Source of the DNA: Lenzites betulinus
Lineage: Eukaryota > Basidiomycota > Agaricomycetes > Polyporales > Polyporaceae
NCBI GenBank assembly: GCA_022264855.1
Contig: JABYQU010000002.1
Location: 806,001-870,000 of the forward strand
Direction of reading: 5' to 3'
DNA length: 64,000 bases
In this document: one piece after another, positions 21,750 to 33,996 of the stretch
Layout: each line of letters begins with the position of its first letter
Numbering within the stretch: position 1 is the stretch's first letter
Made by a program: the position numbers and the translations under genes
Notes under the pieces: model-generated
What the model was told of the DNA's origin: nothing
The model's database searches: none
Seen by the model: the letters and a program-made list of their open reading frames with translations, nothing else

Positions 21750-23113
21750 GTATTTGTGCCAAGATTATGTTCGCCAAAATGTAAGATATCGGGGATGTGG
21801 ACAGAGCAACACCGTTAGACCATCTTCGCAGCATCAAGAAAACACACATACCCTGAGCGTCTTGGCGAGATGGCCGCTGCGAACGCCCTGAAAGACACCA
21901 TTAGCCCTGACAGCGAACGTTGCGCATGCAAACCACTCGCCACGTCCCGACGGTGGAACCGACGGTTCTAGCTCGTCCACGCGGGGGTTTGAATGGGCCC
22001 CTAAACATATTCAGCGGAATCGGTGCCAAATGACAACATAGCACATACCCAGTCCATTCGGGCCCCCCGCGTGTTCTAAGACAACGGACGACATTGGGTT
22101 ACCACCTGTTATGCATTAGATGACATCAAGCCAGTCACTGCAATCCACGTACCGGAACGACGTTCCCAAGACACCTCTCGCGGCGCCGAGGTCAGACATG
22201 CTTGAAGATGCGCGGACATACTGGATACGATACGATGTAGGTAGTGGGAAGACGCAGAAGCCAGAAGCCAGCGATTCGAACGATGTTGACTTTGCGTGGG
22301 AACGTATAGCATAAGCCAGTGAGGTCACGGCGTTATCGGGCGCCAATCAGTAGTGACAGTCACTGAGGGTGTGATTTTGCGTCCTAAGACCTGTCCTACT
22401 TCGTAGTCCAGGAACTAGCTGGCACTAGACCGTGGCGGATAGGCTCAAATGTGTCCAAAAGTTGAGACAAGAGGTAAACTTTGGGCCGACTGATCATGTT
22501 TTAAGTGAGTTGCAAACGATTTTTGTCCATGAACGTTCACCTCTAGTCTCGGTTTTTTGAGAGGGTTTTTGCTCGGTCGGCAACGGGCCTGTCACACCTC
22601 ACCAGGGCGCAGCGACCGCAGCGACTGCTCGGCGCGGCGGTGCTCTCCCCCGCACTCTCTACTTCCGATTGCCACCCAGCTGCATCATGGCTACGCATCT
22701 CCACAAATTCTACGCTGTACTCAAACCCTTCCGAGTCCCATGGACGCAGCGCCGTTGTTTTAGCGTCACTGAAACTCGAGCCCTGTTCTCGACAAGCCCT
22801 CGAAGTTATAAATGTGCTCAACGTTTATCCACTGATATACGTGCACGTGGTAGCCCCGCCGCATTCCACGATCGAGGGCTGTTGCTTCCAACGCATCGCT
22901 CCGTCGTAATATCGCAATATAGTCCGCCACTCGACATCGCTATGTGATCCTCTTCCACGGCACCCGAATATGTCTATACTGATCAAGAACCAGTGCTGCG
23001 TACAGTGCAATCCGCAGCGCATCCACTTCGTCAATCGTCCAGACCCACGCATCGTACAGTCATTTGACTTGGTACCACTTACTTGCCTTCACGACTCGTA
23101 TTCAGAACACTCC
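21750..23113. other. Gene-poor stretch between the Helitron and the GST-like gene
   Basis: Contains the presumed 5' end of the Helitron and the 3' flank of the GST-like gene. A plus-strand frame near 22687 (MATHLHKFYAVLKPF...) and an acidic minus-strand frame (22543-22821) overlap each other. Neither shows a domain or splice continuity. Confidence 0.4.
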
Positions 23114-24544
23114 TCAATGCAGACCTTCCCCATATATCTTCTTCCAGCTCGCACGCTGCTTCACCGCGTCCCAGAATGCGGCGAGCTTATTCTGGCGCTC
23201 GGTTGAGTCGACGCTGTTGGGTGCAAGACCCGCTCGGCGACGCGCTTCGGCTACTGAGAAGTCCTTCGGTAGGCTGAATCCACCCCCAACATGCGCCTCG
23301 ATCTTCCCCACCGCAGTATTGCCGTCATCGGAGGCATCAGCTCCAGCAAGGCTCGCAATCCGGGCCAGCCAAGCCGCGAGGTGCAAGTCCGCAACAGAGA
23401 GTTGATCGCCTACACATGGTCACGAGAGAAGACACCAATTACCCATCCGTTCTCCACAATGAGATCATAGGCGGCACATACCGAGCGCATACGGTCCGAT
23501 GATGTCCTGATGAAGGGTGTTGAGTACATCCTTCAGGCCATTCCAACCCGCGTTGGCGGACTGCAAGTACGCTTCGCGCTTTTGCCGGCTCTCCTCCGAA
23601 AGCTCTGCAGCGCTCTTATCCGCGTCCTGGAAGACCTGGATGAAGTTGTCGATAGCGATTCTCTTCAGCTCCCAAAATGCCTTGGTCTTCTCTGAGGCCT
23701 GCACCGTCCCAGAGGTGCTATCGTCGAGCAGCTTCACCAACGTCGTCCGACGGCTGTGCAGGAATGGGAGGAGACCTTTGGCAAGGGCCGAAAGCTCGCT
23801 CTCTGACCGTGCATTCGCGTAGAAGAGCGCGTTCGGGTCAGCGGCGTCGCTGTGGACCAAATCCACTATCTGGTGCGAAAGGGTGCTGAACGCCATCGTA
23901 GCGGGCGCAAGGGCCGGCGAAGGTGCGGAAGAAGTGGTGTGGGTGCGCGACTGCGAAGAACGAGACTTGTCGAGAAACTCGACGATCGCCTGAATGGGGT
24001 TAGTATGGGTCGGTATGCCATTCACTCAGTTACGCGTCCAGACTCACCTTTGTGTCCTGAATGGCCTTGTAGCGGGATTCGATTTCCGGTGCCAATGTCT
24101 TTTGAAGGGGTACCACGAGGGTAGGCACCGTGCCTAGAGACGTGTTCGGTCACTGGACTTCAAGCGTCGCACCACCTCACGCACCTTGCGGGTTCAGACG
24201 CAAGTAAGAAGGCATGAAGTTCTCGCCCTTCTCTGGGCACACAGGGTTAATTGGTACATGACGGTCGATCGATGAACGAGATGTGCTCACCAATATCGAC
24301 TTCCTTCAAATCGACCTCATCGCTGCCGTAGCCCTTCTCTTCTCTGCAAAGGCGATCGCGTGGTAAGCTTTGAAAGGACTGCCGCACGAACAAATGCTTA
24401 CAAGGTGAGGAGCGCTACGGAAGCGTGTTAGCATATCGAAACATACGCGTTGACACGGACGCGTCGCGACTCACGAACTGAAGCCCAGACCGAACCACGA
24501 TAGTAATACAGGGCTGCCTTGGGGAGATGAGCCGCTTCGACCAT
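23114..24544 (-). CDS. Glutathione S-transferase-like protein
   Basis: Assembled from six to seven exons that splice in frame. From the ATG at 24544: MVEAAHLPKAALYYYRGSVW, then the loop ENFMPSYLRLNPQG, VPTLVVPLQKTLAPEIESRY, and a long helical C-terminal domain ending ASWKKIYGEGLH at 23114. In GST-fold proteins the N-P-x-G-x-V-P-x-L segment forms the glutathione-binding cis-proline turn. The later splice joining an Asp-Gln-Leu-Ser-like N-cap to DLHLAAWLARI matches the conserved C-terminal helix (D-x-x-L/A-A) of GSTs. The C-terminal domain carries an insert of about 80 residues rich in Ala and Ser, as in several basidiomycete GST-like proteins. A role in detoxification or redox is likely; substrate and class are unknown. 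It is divergently arranged with the SGT1-like gene. Confidence 0.85.
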
Positions 24545-24954
24545 TGCTCAAGACACAGAGGGTGGTGGTAGGAGGAAGAAAGGGTGGATGAGGGGGTGGA
24601 GATGGAGATGGTCCGGCCATCTTGGGTTGAATGTCGCTGTTTGCTCCGCCGCCACTCAGACTGCACCCAGATGAATCGATGACGTCTGCCCCTAGCCAGA
24701 CCGCGTCCTGGATCGCATCCGGGAGACACACCTGCCCGATCCAGATCTCCGTACTCGCAATACAGGACGCGTGTCACGTGCTTCTAGAATATTCGTCTCG
24801 CACCCATCTTTGGTAGCTGCGTACTTGGCTTGCGAGGAATCCGATATATGGCCCCCACTCAGCTCGACTCTCTTGTACTCGTATCTCATCCTGGGCTCCG
24901 TGCACACAGCGATCGCTGAGCACAACATCGGGCAACATTCTGATCACGCCGACA
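24545..24954. promoter_or_regulatory. Divergent promoter region
   Basis: About 410 bp separate the start codons of the GST-like gene (minus) and the SGT1-like gene (plus), so it must serve both. No TATA box stands out. Confidence 0.5.
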
Positions 24955-25792
24955 ATGGCTACTCTTCGGTACGAAATCATCGTAGATGCTTCTGCGGGAG
25001 CACCGCTTGACTGGAAGCGACATACAGGCACGAATTCTACGAGACCGAAGACAAGCTCACGCTCTCCATCTTCGACAAGGGTGCAGACCCAGAGCAAGTC
25101 CAGATTGCGTTTGAGCCCCGCAAGGTATGCTGCCGCGCGGTGTCTTCGCGATCGCAGTCTGACCGGGGGTGTGGTTGCCCGCGGTGGCGTTCCTAGTTCA
25201 CATACACGAATGGCGAGAAGAGCCTCGCGCTCGAGCCGCTCAAGGGCCAGATCGATCCCACCAAGAGCGACTACACCGTAGGGAAGGTCAAGGTCGAAGT
25301 GCGATTCGTCAAGCTCGCGCACGGCAGGTGGGGTGCGCTCGTCGGAGACAGTCCTGACCGTATGTGTTCCAGACTCTTATAGCTGTCCATGCGTCTAACG
25401 TCATCCCTCTGCGCGTCGCTGCGCCATCTGTCGTCTCCTGTCTTGTGTTCTCACACACTATAGCCCTCGCGTCCTTCGCCGCCCCGGCCGCTCCCGCCAC
25501 CTCCGCGCCCCGCAAGCCCCACAAGAATTGGGACGGGATCACCTCTGAGATCCTCGCATCCGACAAGGGCGTCTCCCCGGATCAAGATCCCAATGCCGGC
25601 GGCGACGCCGCAGTCAATGACTTCTTCCAGAAGCTGTACGCCGACGCCGACGAGGACACCCGGAAGGCGATGATGAAGAGCTTCCAGGAGAGCGGTGGCA
25701 CCACTCTTAGCACCAACTGGGACGAGGTGAGCAAGGCCAAGGTGGAAGTGAAGCCGCCGGAGGGAAGCGAGTGGAAAAAGTGGGCTGCGTAG
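24955..25792 (+). CDS. SGT1-like co-chaperone (CS plus SGS domains, no TPR)
   Basis: Four exons splice cleanly to about 205 residues. Exon 1 is only MATLR; it joins HEFYETEDKLTLSIFDKG, FTYTNGEKSLALEPLKG and KVEVRFVKLAHGRWGAL, which together form a CS (CHORD-SGT1, p23-like) beta sandwich. After a Pro/Ala linker comes the SGS domain: HKNWDGI, DAAVNDFFQKLYADADEDTR, MMKSFQESGGTTLSTNW and a C-terminal PEGSEWKKWAA. SGT1 links Hsp90 to SCF ubiquitin ligases and kinetochore assembly. The N-terminal TPR domain found in yeast, plant and animal SGT1 is absent, and the CS domain starts right at the initiator Met. I chose this start because the upstream sequence gives no TPR exons in the 410 bp before the divergent neighbour. 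Family assignment is firm. Confidence 0.9.
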
Positions 25793-26646
25793 AGGCTCCG
25801 CGGTGGATTTGCGCGCAAAGGGAAGCTCCCGAACGTCCTCAGGTTTGGATCTTATCATGCTGTATCAGTTGTGTCGAGCTGTCGCTGTGTAACATTGTTT
25901 TGTATGCCCAAAAGTCATCCTCTATAGCCCCACTACGACGTCTGTAACATGTGAATCCGGAACTGACAGCGTAGCCATGCCCAGCCTTAGCGTATCCATT
26001 TGGAGGTATGAAACGCTCCGCACATGTCCGTTTGCGAGCACTTTGCTGAGAAGTTTTTTTACTTGGCCGCGGCCCGCAGTGTACACCGTAGATCTGGCCT
26101 CAGTAAGGTTGTCCGTCGGACATGATGGGCTATGTCAAGATGTGACCGCCCGCCGATACACCATGGTGATAGCCGCGACTTGCATGCGCAGCTTTTCCAA
26201 GACTCCATACTACCTCGCTTCGCAAACCCGACCGAGAAACCTCCCATCTTACCGACGACAAATTGCAGTGCGCCCTCGCCTTGCATTTTCATGAGCAGTC
26301 CGCATGCAGTGCGTTGGGAGAGCGCGCCGCCCATGCGCGCTGCTGCGGGGAAACGCCCTTCCGTGCTGTCCTTGTTATATTCCCGGTCCTGATGGGGCTC
26401 GACGTTCGATATCCGGTCTGCGCAGTAGCATCTCTGCGCTGCGTGTACTCCTGTTGCAGGGTTCGGACAGCTCCCAACACCCAAACCCCGTGGTGACAGG
26501 CGCTATCCCCATTGACTTCAAATACCGTTGGCCAGGATGTCCCCTTTTCTTTGGACACTCCTGATTGTGCTCGCCGGTCGACCCCTCCTCACGTTCTTCC
26601 TCATATTCCGAACTCTCCCTTCCCATAGACCATAGACGTAGCGACA
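25793..26646. other. Intergenic, no gene seen
   Basis: About 850 bp between the SGT1-like gene and the first RTA1-like gene. Overlapping frames of 80-140 codons are compositionally random. It should hold the promoter of the RTA1 gene at 26647. Confidence 0.5.
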
Positions 26647-28166
26647 ATGAACAGTACAGGTATGTGTAAAATCCCTTCGTATTGGGGCGCTTGATTTACC
26701 TTCTCCGATGTCGTTCCTCTTCGACAGACTCTTCCGTGCAGCCTTCATCACAGGAAAACCTGTATGGTTATGTTCCAGACAGAGATGTGTGCATTATCTT
26801 CGTGGTGCTCTTTAGCGTGTCAGCCGGTATGTGTTCCTTCACCTCCTTCCTCGAGCGGCTCCCATACTGACACGCCGCTTCCACCCCCTTCAGCCATTCA
26901 CCTGGTAGAGGCGGTATACTGGCGTATGAGTTGGCTCTTCGCCACCGCCGTGTTCGCCGGAGTTGCCGAGGTCGTTGGCTGGTCAGCGCGACTGTGGTCA
27001 AGCTACAGCCCATTTGCGCAGGATCCGTACATCATGCAGTGAACATTGTTTAACTCCGTTGCGCGCGCGGCGATCCCGCTCACACCGCGGATGTGCACAG
27101 GCTCTGCGTCACTATCATCGCGCCCTCACCGCTGGTAGCCGCCCTATTCATCATCTTCGGGCGCATCTCGGAGCGGCTGGGCGAACACTACGGGCGACTC
27201 AGTCCCACTCAGTGTACGTTTCAGATGTAGTACGCAGTGGGGTTATTGACTAACCTGGTGGCCTGTATTGCGTGTACAGACTCTATCATTTTCTTGACAT
27301 GCGTGAGTAGCGCTCACCATGGCGCGCTAATGGACCGGAAGCTGACCTCCGATCCCGCAGGACATCATATCGCTCGTCACACAAGGTGTGGGCGGCGGTA
27401 TTGCAGGCTCGTCGATCGGAACGCAGAGTGATGTTGACCTCGTACGTAGCGGTATCCTTCCGATCACGGTGCATGCGGTTGACCGGGTTCACTCAGGGTG
27501 GCAACATCATGCTGGCTGGTATCATCTTCCAATTGGGTAAGTTCCACACTTTCATGTCATGTTCATGACTGTAATGCCTTTTGGTATCGGCAGCATCGAT
27601 CACAGTCTTCGTCGTCCTCATGTTCGAGTACTTCGTGCGGTATATGACGGACCGGCCCGCGCGGAAAGCGAAGAAGGACCCGGCGGCAGAGGAGGCTTTC
27701 TCCTACTCCCGTGGAGAGTTGACGCCGAAGATGCGGCTCATGATCGTGGGCCTGTTATTGATGACTCTCTTCCTCGTCATTCGGTTGGTCGCCCTCCCAA
27801 TTTTAGCGAACGAGTCTGACCGTGCTCCGCCTAGGTCCGTGTACCGTATGATTGAGCTGATTGACGGTTTCACCGGAAAGATCATCCAGACGGAGGTCTA
27901 CTTCAGTACGTCTCGGTCTTACCCCAAGTTCCTCTCGACGCATGGCTAACGTCCGCATAGACGTCTTCGACGGCGCGATGGTCGTGTGTGCGATATACAC
28001 CCTGAACGTGCTGCACCCAGGCTGGCTGCTGGAACGCGTAATCCGCGAGCCTTCCATGATGCTCAGGGCAACTATGAGCCCTAGCGGCTCGCCACGCACG
28101 TCCCTCCTAAACGTGACCTTCACCAAACAGGCCGGCCCGTCGTTCAGCAACGAGGAGACGGATTGA
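26647..28166 (+). CDS. RTA1-like seven-transmembrane protein, copy A
   Basis: About ten small exons splice in frame. The start is MNST joined by an intron to DSSVQPSSQENLYGYVPD. The protein then runs through successive hydrophobic helices: VCIIFVVLFSVSA, WLFATAVFAGVAEVVGW, TIIAPSPLVAALFIIFGR, IIFLTC, DIISLVTQGVGGGIAGSS, NIMLAGIIFQL, ITVFVVLMFEYFVRYM, LMIVGLLLMTLFLVIRSVYR. The hallmarks of the RTA1 family are all present: the E..GW after TM2, the APSPLVAA..I..GR motif, Q..GGG.A, G..I...G...Q, and R..YR..E near the end. Family members such as yeast Rta1 and Rsb1 are linked to lipid translocation and resistance to toxic lipids or azoles; the substrate here is unknown. It is the first of five tandem copies and, with copy E, forms a sequence subgroup (LYGY near the N-terminus). 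Confidence 0.9.
27280..27302 (+). other. 23-nt micro-exon of copy A
   Basis: Flanked by ACAG and GTGAGT, it encodes seven codons plus one split codon (YSIIFLTC). The same 23-nt exon is found in all four other copies. Confidence 0.85.
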
Positions 28167-29736
28167 AGAACACGAGCCTTTTTTATGCGGCGGCCGCACT
28201 ATCGAGGGGCCCCCACGGACTTCTGGACATTGTTTGATATGCTAGTTCTTCGCCCTTCGTCGTCTTTCGTTCTTTCAGTAGTAGAGAATAGTGAGGGAGT
28301 GTAGCGGTCATAGGCCCGAGTGTCCTAGTATCTAGTAACTGCAGTAATATATAATGTATAGGCGAGGCGTTTGCGCCCCGCGTGTATGTCGCACGATCGC
28401 ACGCAGTCCGTTTTAGACGCATGTTGCGGCGCAGGCTGCGAGGCGTAGTGTTGTGTCGGTCGCGGCTGCTGCGATCTTGAACGGTTGCCTAAACAGGGGG
28501 CTGGCCAATAGAGGCGCCCATGCGTTCTCAGTCGGTGACACTCGATCCTGTGCTCTGCCATCCTGCCATATACATGGACCTTCCACTTCTTAGGTCCAAA
28601 ACACGCACGGGACGAACCTATCTGTCAAGGATTGAATGGTTCGGACTCGGTGATATCGGCGGAATAGCTGACCTCAATACAGCAGGAAGACCAGCATGCT
28701 CAAGTTTGTCCTTCGCAGTCGTATCCTCGAACTGAGTTTCTGCTTCAAGATGAAACATTTCTATATTGTCAGCTCACGTTGAATTTGTGTTTGCCAACAG
28801 GAAAGCAGGTCGGTGCAAACATCGTGAATCTCGTACGCAGCCCTCCAGGCTCACCGTCTTCGCCACATCAACTGCCACGATAGTCAGTATCCTCATGGCG
28901 AAGCCGTATCTACTCATGTTTGCACTGGTCTTCGTTCCAGGCTGCGGCGCGTGCGGAGGGATACTACGCAGCAAAAAAGCGCTACAAGAGACACTACAAA
29001 GAGACAAAGTCCCGCAGCTCGTTGCCAATTGTTGGCCAATCCAGCTCCGGTGCACTGGGCGTTCACTCGTAGCAATCATCTGGCGCGTAATATTCGCACA
29101 CAAGGATGCGCTATGCGAACAGCAGCTCCTTAGAGACGCCAGTAAGTCGTTGTACATCGCATCGACCTCCACATCACCTGCTGACTGCGCGAATGAACGC
29201 CGCAGGATACGGGCGCAGTTGGCAGTACTACTGCGTTGACAGTATTGATGCTGCCCCGACATAGCCCGCAGTACTCTAACAGACGACTGACGAAGGGCGT
29301 TCTTCACGGCGTGAGATGCAAACGACTACGCGCATATGGCCGCAGCCCCCTCTCGAGAGCGGGAATTTCAGATTACCATGTCGCCACGCAGAACCGTGGT
29401 GTATCGGACTGATCGCAGGTCACAACAGTGCGTTTTTGGATTGATGAGGAGTACATGGAGGTGTTCGCAAGCACGGCTCGAAAAACTTGCATGCTAAGTA
29501 TCACCGCTTCTACCGCGCGAAAGGGCTGAATTCATCAATGTGTCAGCCGCTCCGCTGGACGCAGTCACTCAACCATCTATGTTGCTCAGGAACAGGACCT
29601 TGGACCAGAGGTATTTAGGGGGCGGCAGCTGACCGACAATGAACAGACTCATTCACTCCCGCTACGACTGGATCGTAATCCTCTTCTATTACACCTCTAA
29701 CACAACTTAATCACACTCGTTGACCATTACGACATC
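28167..29736. other. Spacer between RTA1 copies A and B
   Basis: About 1.6 kb. Two long opposing frames (28766-29239 plus and 28774-29307 minus) overlap completely and neither has a motif; the minus frame is Ser/Arg/Cys-rich. No repeat or transposon coding was recognised. Confidence 0.45.
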
Positions 29737-31173
29737 ATGCCCGCAAACCGTACGTATTCTTTAACCGAGGAGAGTCACCCCGCCTGAGCTGACCTATCCC
29801 CAGATACCTTGAGCGACCATGATGCCTACGGGAATCTCACCTCCCCATTCTACGGATATCTGCCCACGGCCTCGATCAATCAGATATTTCTGGTGCTATT
29901 CACGCTGACTACGTGTACGTACGCATGAATTACCCATCTGAAAGCTGACACCGACTTTTATCACGTAGTCCTGCATGTCGCGCAGCTCGTCCAAACTCGC
30001 GCCTGGTGGCTCCTCCCTACCGTCGTCCTGGCGGGGACCGGAGAACTCATTGGATGGACCGGTCGTATGTGGTCGCACTACGATCCGCTGGAATACAACC
30101 CCTACTTGATCCAGTACGTCTTCCGATGGCGCCTGGGACTGCGCCTTACAGGACTAACGGCTGTCCCTTAGGACCGTGACGCTGATCATTTCCCCCACGC
30201 CGTTGATCGGCGCCCTTTTCATCACCTTTGGTCGGCTCTCTGCATGCCTTGGACATGAGTACAGTCGTCTCAATCCTCGACTTTGTAAGTCCTACTTTAT
30301 AACCACGTCGCTTCTGTCACTGACAGCCACCCTTATAGACTCTAGGATCTTCTTCACATGTGTAAGCCAAGTGACGGCTTCCGCCCTTGTATGACTCTCT
30401 TACTTGAGATGAGACCAGGACTTCGTCGCACTCCTCGTTCAAGCTGTAGGAGGCGGTATCGCTGCGAGTAGCTCCAACGTCAACACCAGCGATATGGTAC
30501 GTGGCTATCAATCATAACATGTCTTCCTCGATCTCACGTTACCGTGACCTCCCAGGGAAGCAACATCATGCTCGGAGGGATCATCTTCCAGCTGAGTACG
30601 CTCGCGCTCGACTGACTCACAACACATCATGGCCTGACGCATTGCTTCTCAGTCTCCCTCAGTGTCTTTTGTGCCCTTGTGGCTGAGTACTTAGTCCGCC
30701 GCTTCAAAGACATGCCCCTGAGGAAGGCTACTTCGAGCGACTCTGGTTCGATCCGAACCCTCGTCGGTGGGGCCGGGGGACCCGTGGGAAGGCCGATGCG
30801 TCTGTTGGCCGTTGGGTTATGTATGGAAGCTACCTTCTTGTATATCAGGCAAGACTTCTGTTCGACAACAATACTCATAGTCACTAACATTTACTTGTAG
30901 AGGAATTTACCGTACCATCGAGCTCGCGGACGGGTGGAACGGACAAGTCATTCGAACCCAGTCATTGTTCGGTATGTTCACCTGAACGAGTCTGCCTTAT
31001 CTTTGTCTATTGATGCGACGCGAGCAGTTGTCTTTGACGGAGTCACGGTGTTCCTGACCATGTCTACGCTCAATGCGTTCCACCCAGGTCGCCTCCTCAA
31101 GCAAGCCGGCTCCGGTATCGCTGCAAATGATCGCAGTACCTCTCCCCACTCCGACCTCAAGGTTCCTGTGTAA
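29737..31173 (+). CDS. RTA1-like seven-transmembrane protein, copy B
   Basis: It starts MPAN plus a split codon, then TLSDHDAYGNLTSPFYGYLP, an extracellular N-terminus carrying one N-x-T glycosylation sequon. Further segments include TRAWWLLPTVVLAGTGELIGW, TLIISPTPLIGALFITFGR, a micro-exon YSRIFFTC, DFVALLVQAVGGGIAASS, GSNIMLGGIIFQL, FCALVAEYLVRRFKD and GIYRTIELADGW, and the protein closes with a short soluble tail. Introns fall at the same places as in copy A. Copies B, C and D share the TLSDHDA.G.LTSP(F/Y)YGYLP N-terminus and form a subgroup. Likely role: plasma-membrane or endomembrane lipid-translocating or stress-response protein of the RTA1 family; substrate unknown. Confidence 0.9.
30339..30361 (+). 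other. 23-nt micro-exon of copy B
   Basis: Bounded by ATAG and GTAAGC; encodes YSRIFFTC including a split first codon. It is homologous to the micro-exons of the other copies. Confidence 0.85.
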
Positions 31174-31469
31174 AGCCTCTGATGTGACTCCTCTGCCACG
31201 GGTGCAGCCTGACGGACTATTGTTGGACAATTTCAGCGCCATTACCATTAGTTGACTGGTGGCTTGTAGGCCTCGGTTTCGAGCTCTGGGCGGATTATCA
31301 GGAATAAATAGCTCAGTTACTCTTTCATGCGTTGATTTGACCAGAACTTCGGACCGGGTCGAGGTACAGGTGAGAAATGTGGAGCGCGATTCATTCCAAG
31401 GAGGCATCCACACGACTTGTGACATCGTCTACAAGGCTACAGGTTCACGGACATGGATAGTGAAATAGA

Positions 31470-31960
31470 ATAGCATGGCAGAGAAACCCACCCTTTGCGC
31501 ATTTTGGTTTCCCCACCCGACGCGCACAGCGCGTCGAGCGGGTACTTATCCCGAGGATCACGAAAAGGTATGCGCCAGGGCTCCTCTGTGCGGGGTGCCC
31601 TCCCTCGGGAAGAAAACGACGTACTTTGGGTATGAGACAATGAACGAATGACAGGAGGGGGAGTGTAGGGGCGAATGTAAGGTAACGGAACACAAGCGAA
31701 CAAAATAAGAAAGTGAAGGAGTCGGCGGGGGGTGTGGGTGAGACGTCGGCGGGGGGAAATGGGAGAGATATCGGTGGGGGGATGCGGGGGAGACGTCGAG
31801 GGGGATGGATATAAAGAGAGGGAGGTAGAGGGGAGCGGGTGAGGTGTTAGCGCCGACCAAAACTCGAGATGGGGGAACGGAGGCGAGAAGTGAGGAGAGG
31901 GAGACCCCGTCCGTCCCTGCTTATATACCCTGGGGGAGGTGGCTTTCAGCTTCTAGAACG
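31470..31960 (-). mobile_element. Possible solo LTR or retroelement promoter remnant
   Basis: Read on the minus strand, this stretch has a good TATA box (GTATATAAGCAGG, about 31919-31931). It is followed by some 350 bp of strongly C/T-biased leader and then a G/C palindromic stretch (GACGCGCTGTGCGCGTC, about 31518-31534). That layout resembles an LTR U3-R-U5, or a strong Pol II promoter with a pyrimidine-rich leader. No coding region follows on the minus strand, and I could not identify matching TG...CA ends. Confidence 0.3.
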
Positions 31961-33996
31961 TTAGGGTGTCAGCTCGTCAGCCTCATCGCCGCCAAGTTCA
32001 ACCGGGGCGAACAAGGAAGCTCGAGAGGGCGAATAGCGTACGCTACCGCTCAGTCGCGATCGCAAGGACACCCTAATCCGCGTACAACTGGTGGTTCCGT
32101 CGCTTCAACAGCTCACGACTTGCGCGCGGCCCCGCTACCATCGTGCAAATAGATGGCCCAATCATACCTGGAATACAGAGGGAGAAATGTGCCAAGGCAG
32201 ACCTGGGCCAACGGGGGACTCGGAGAATAACCGCCACAGACGCGTCGGGGAGGAGGTCGATAAGTCACCTGACCGCGTCGATCATGTTGCCCGCCGCCTC
32301 GCAGTAGTCAGCAGCAACGCGCTAGTATGTATCGATAGTATCCGGAGTGAACACCCATCGTATGAATCTGAGTGGAGAGCCTGAGGTCAGATCGCTTCAG
32401 CACGGGGATGAGAAAGCCTTCGCGGAGAGGGAAGTGAGGCCTGAGGATTCGACAGAGCCTCGTGTCCCCGGAGTAAACTTCATAAGTAAGCTGACTCGGA
32501 AGGTGTTTGATAGATGAGTCGGAAATTTGGGGATAGAGACTCCCTGCCCGGTTCAACGGAACTTGGAGGACAAGGATGACGATGTGCTCGCTTGCACATA
32601 GACGGTATTAAGCATGTACACTACTTTAATACTGCTGATACACAGTAGTAAACCACTTTCATTCGAGGTAGCCCCAGTGTACTACATAATGATACACAGC
32701 TAGGAGATAGCGCTGTGCGAGCTTAAATTCGACTCTATAATCCGGCTTGCTTCGATCAGACGCCCAAAGGGGTCTAATTAGGTCTGAGAAAGATCGAGAT
32801 CTGCGCACTGCCATCGGCTAAACGCGACTCTTGCCTTACATCGATGATCGTGACTCGTGAGTATGCCCCGCCGCCTGTGACCTTACATCCGTCTTCCTCC
32901 CCCCTTGTAAAGTAAATCACTCCTTCAAATCCTTCACGCTTCAAGTTCTCCCTCCAAACTCTTATGACGGACGACGTCAAGAGAGCTTGCTGTTACCGCC
33001 ACATCGACCTGGTTCGCGTCAACGGTCAACTTGAATATCATGAACCGCGCAGCTTGCTGGACCCCCAAGCTCTCCGCCGCTGTTTTACCCTTGCAGTGCT
33101 AGACTCGTTCTCATACAGCGCTGCGGTTAAGGTAGCGTTGCACACCAATGCAGGCGATCACACGCACCCACACCTCGCGAGTCGCTATATTGATGTCTTC
33201 ATCGGCCTGCGGCTCCCACACGCCGTATACCGCAGCAGATAACGCAGTGCGGTTTCAACTTCGCACCGCGCCCCCACGGCCATCTAGCGGGCGCCACCTT
33301 GCCATCCTTTTCCCAAGGAACGTTCATGTCCGATTCCACCGGGAACAAATTGGTAATAGTGCAGTCTACAGCGTGCAGTTAAGCCGTTATTTTTCTGTGT
33401 GGTATGATATAGGGCGGGGACACTCAAGCTGAGGCATGTGGTGAGTGAGTCGAGCAATTAACTGTTCGAACTGCGTACGAATTCGTATCAACCTAATATT
33501 CGAGTTACGCAGAACGTTCGGTATCGCTTCGAAACCACCTCGTGTAGCAATATAGCTGCGTCGCAGTCATGCAGTCTAACGCCACCACACTGTCCGCAGT
33601 GCGGATATGATGCGTCAGCACACCCTGGGAATGGAACAACGCGCATGCCAAGCTTGATGACCCCCACATTATCCTCGGCGTCGGATGCCCCGTCCGGCTA
33701 CTTGTGCAGCATCGTGCTGGCCCTACTGCCGGTTGACTGACTGAAATTCAGGCTTGTACCGCCGATCGCTGAGCCATCAGATGCAGGCACAGCTGTGGCA
33801 CTCCGTCCTCGCAGCCATTTTGACAGGATGTCCCTCAGACCGCAGTCCACGCTACTCACTCTCGCAGTCACCGCCTCCCGCCTCGACAGTACATAAGCGA
33901 GCGCGACTGGAATGGTGTTCGATACCCAACCCCTTCTCTTTCACTCCTACGTTATTCCGCGTTCTTGTTATTTTCTTTCAAGTTTATCTGAGCCTG
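31961..33996. other. Spacer upstream of RTA1 copy C
   Basis: About 2 kb with one coding-like patch (32774-33000, minus) and otherwise short random frames. A possible TATA-like ACATAA at 33890-33895 precedes copy C. Confidence 0.4.
32774..33000 (-). pseudogene. Orphan C-terminal coding fragment
   Basis: The minus-strand frame ending at 32777 has good protein composition: VWRENLKREGFEGVIYF, then GCKVTGGGAYSRVTIIDV and a terminal SAQISIFLRPN. A second frame just upstream also reads sensibly (LTVDANQVDVAVTASSLDVV), but the two do not splice together convincingly. It is probably the 3' remnant of a lost gene. I do not recognise the family. Confidence 0.3.

Larger units (their letters stand above)
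15400..21760 (-). mobile_element. Autonomous Helitron (ends not fixed)
   Basis: A rolling-circle transposon recognised by its complete Rep-helicase gene. The limits given are approximate: the element must include the coding region and extend past both ends to a 5' TC and a 3' CTRR. Four degenerate 15-bp repeats lie just upstream of the start codon and may belong to the element's leader. An uninterrupted 6.1-kb frame implies recent activity or selection. Confidence 0.75.

Noticed and set aside
22543..22950. Overlapping plus (MATHLHKFYAVL...) and minus (acidic) frames
   Set aside because: Neither has a domain or splice partner; the plus frame superficially resembles a mitochondrial presequence but nothing follows it.
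28766..29307. Opposed frames of 157 and 177 codons in the A-B spacer
   Set aside because: They overlap almost completely, both lack motifs and intron logic, and each has the amino-acid composition of a chance frame.
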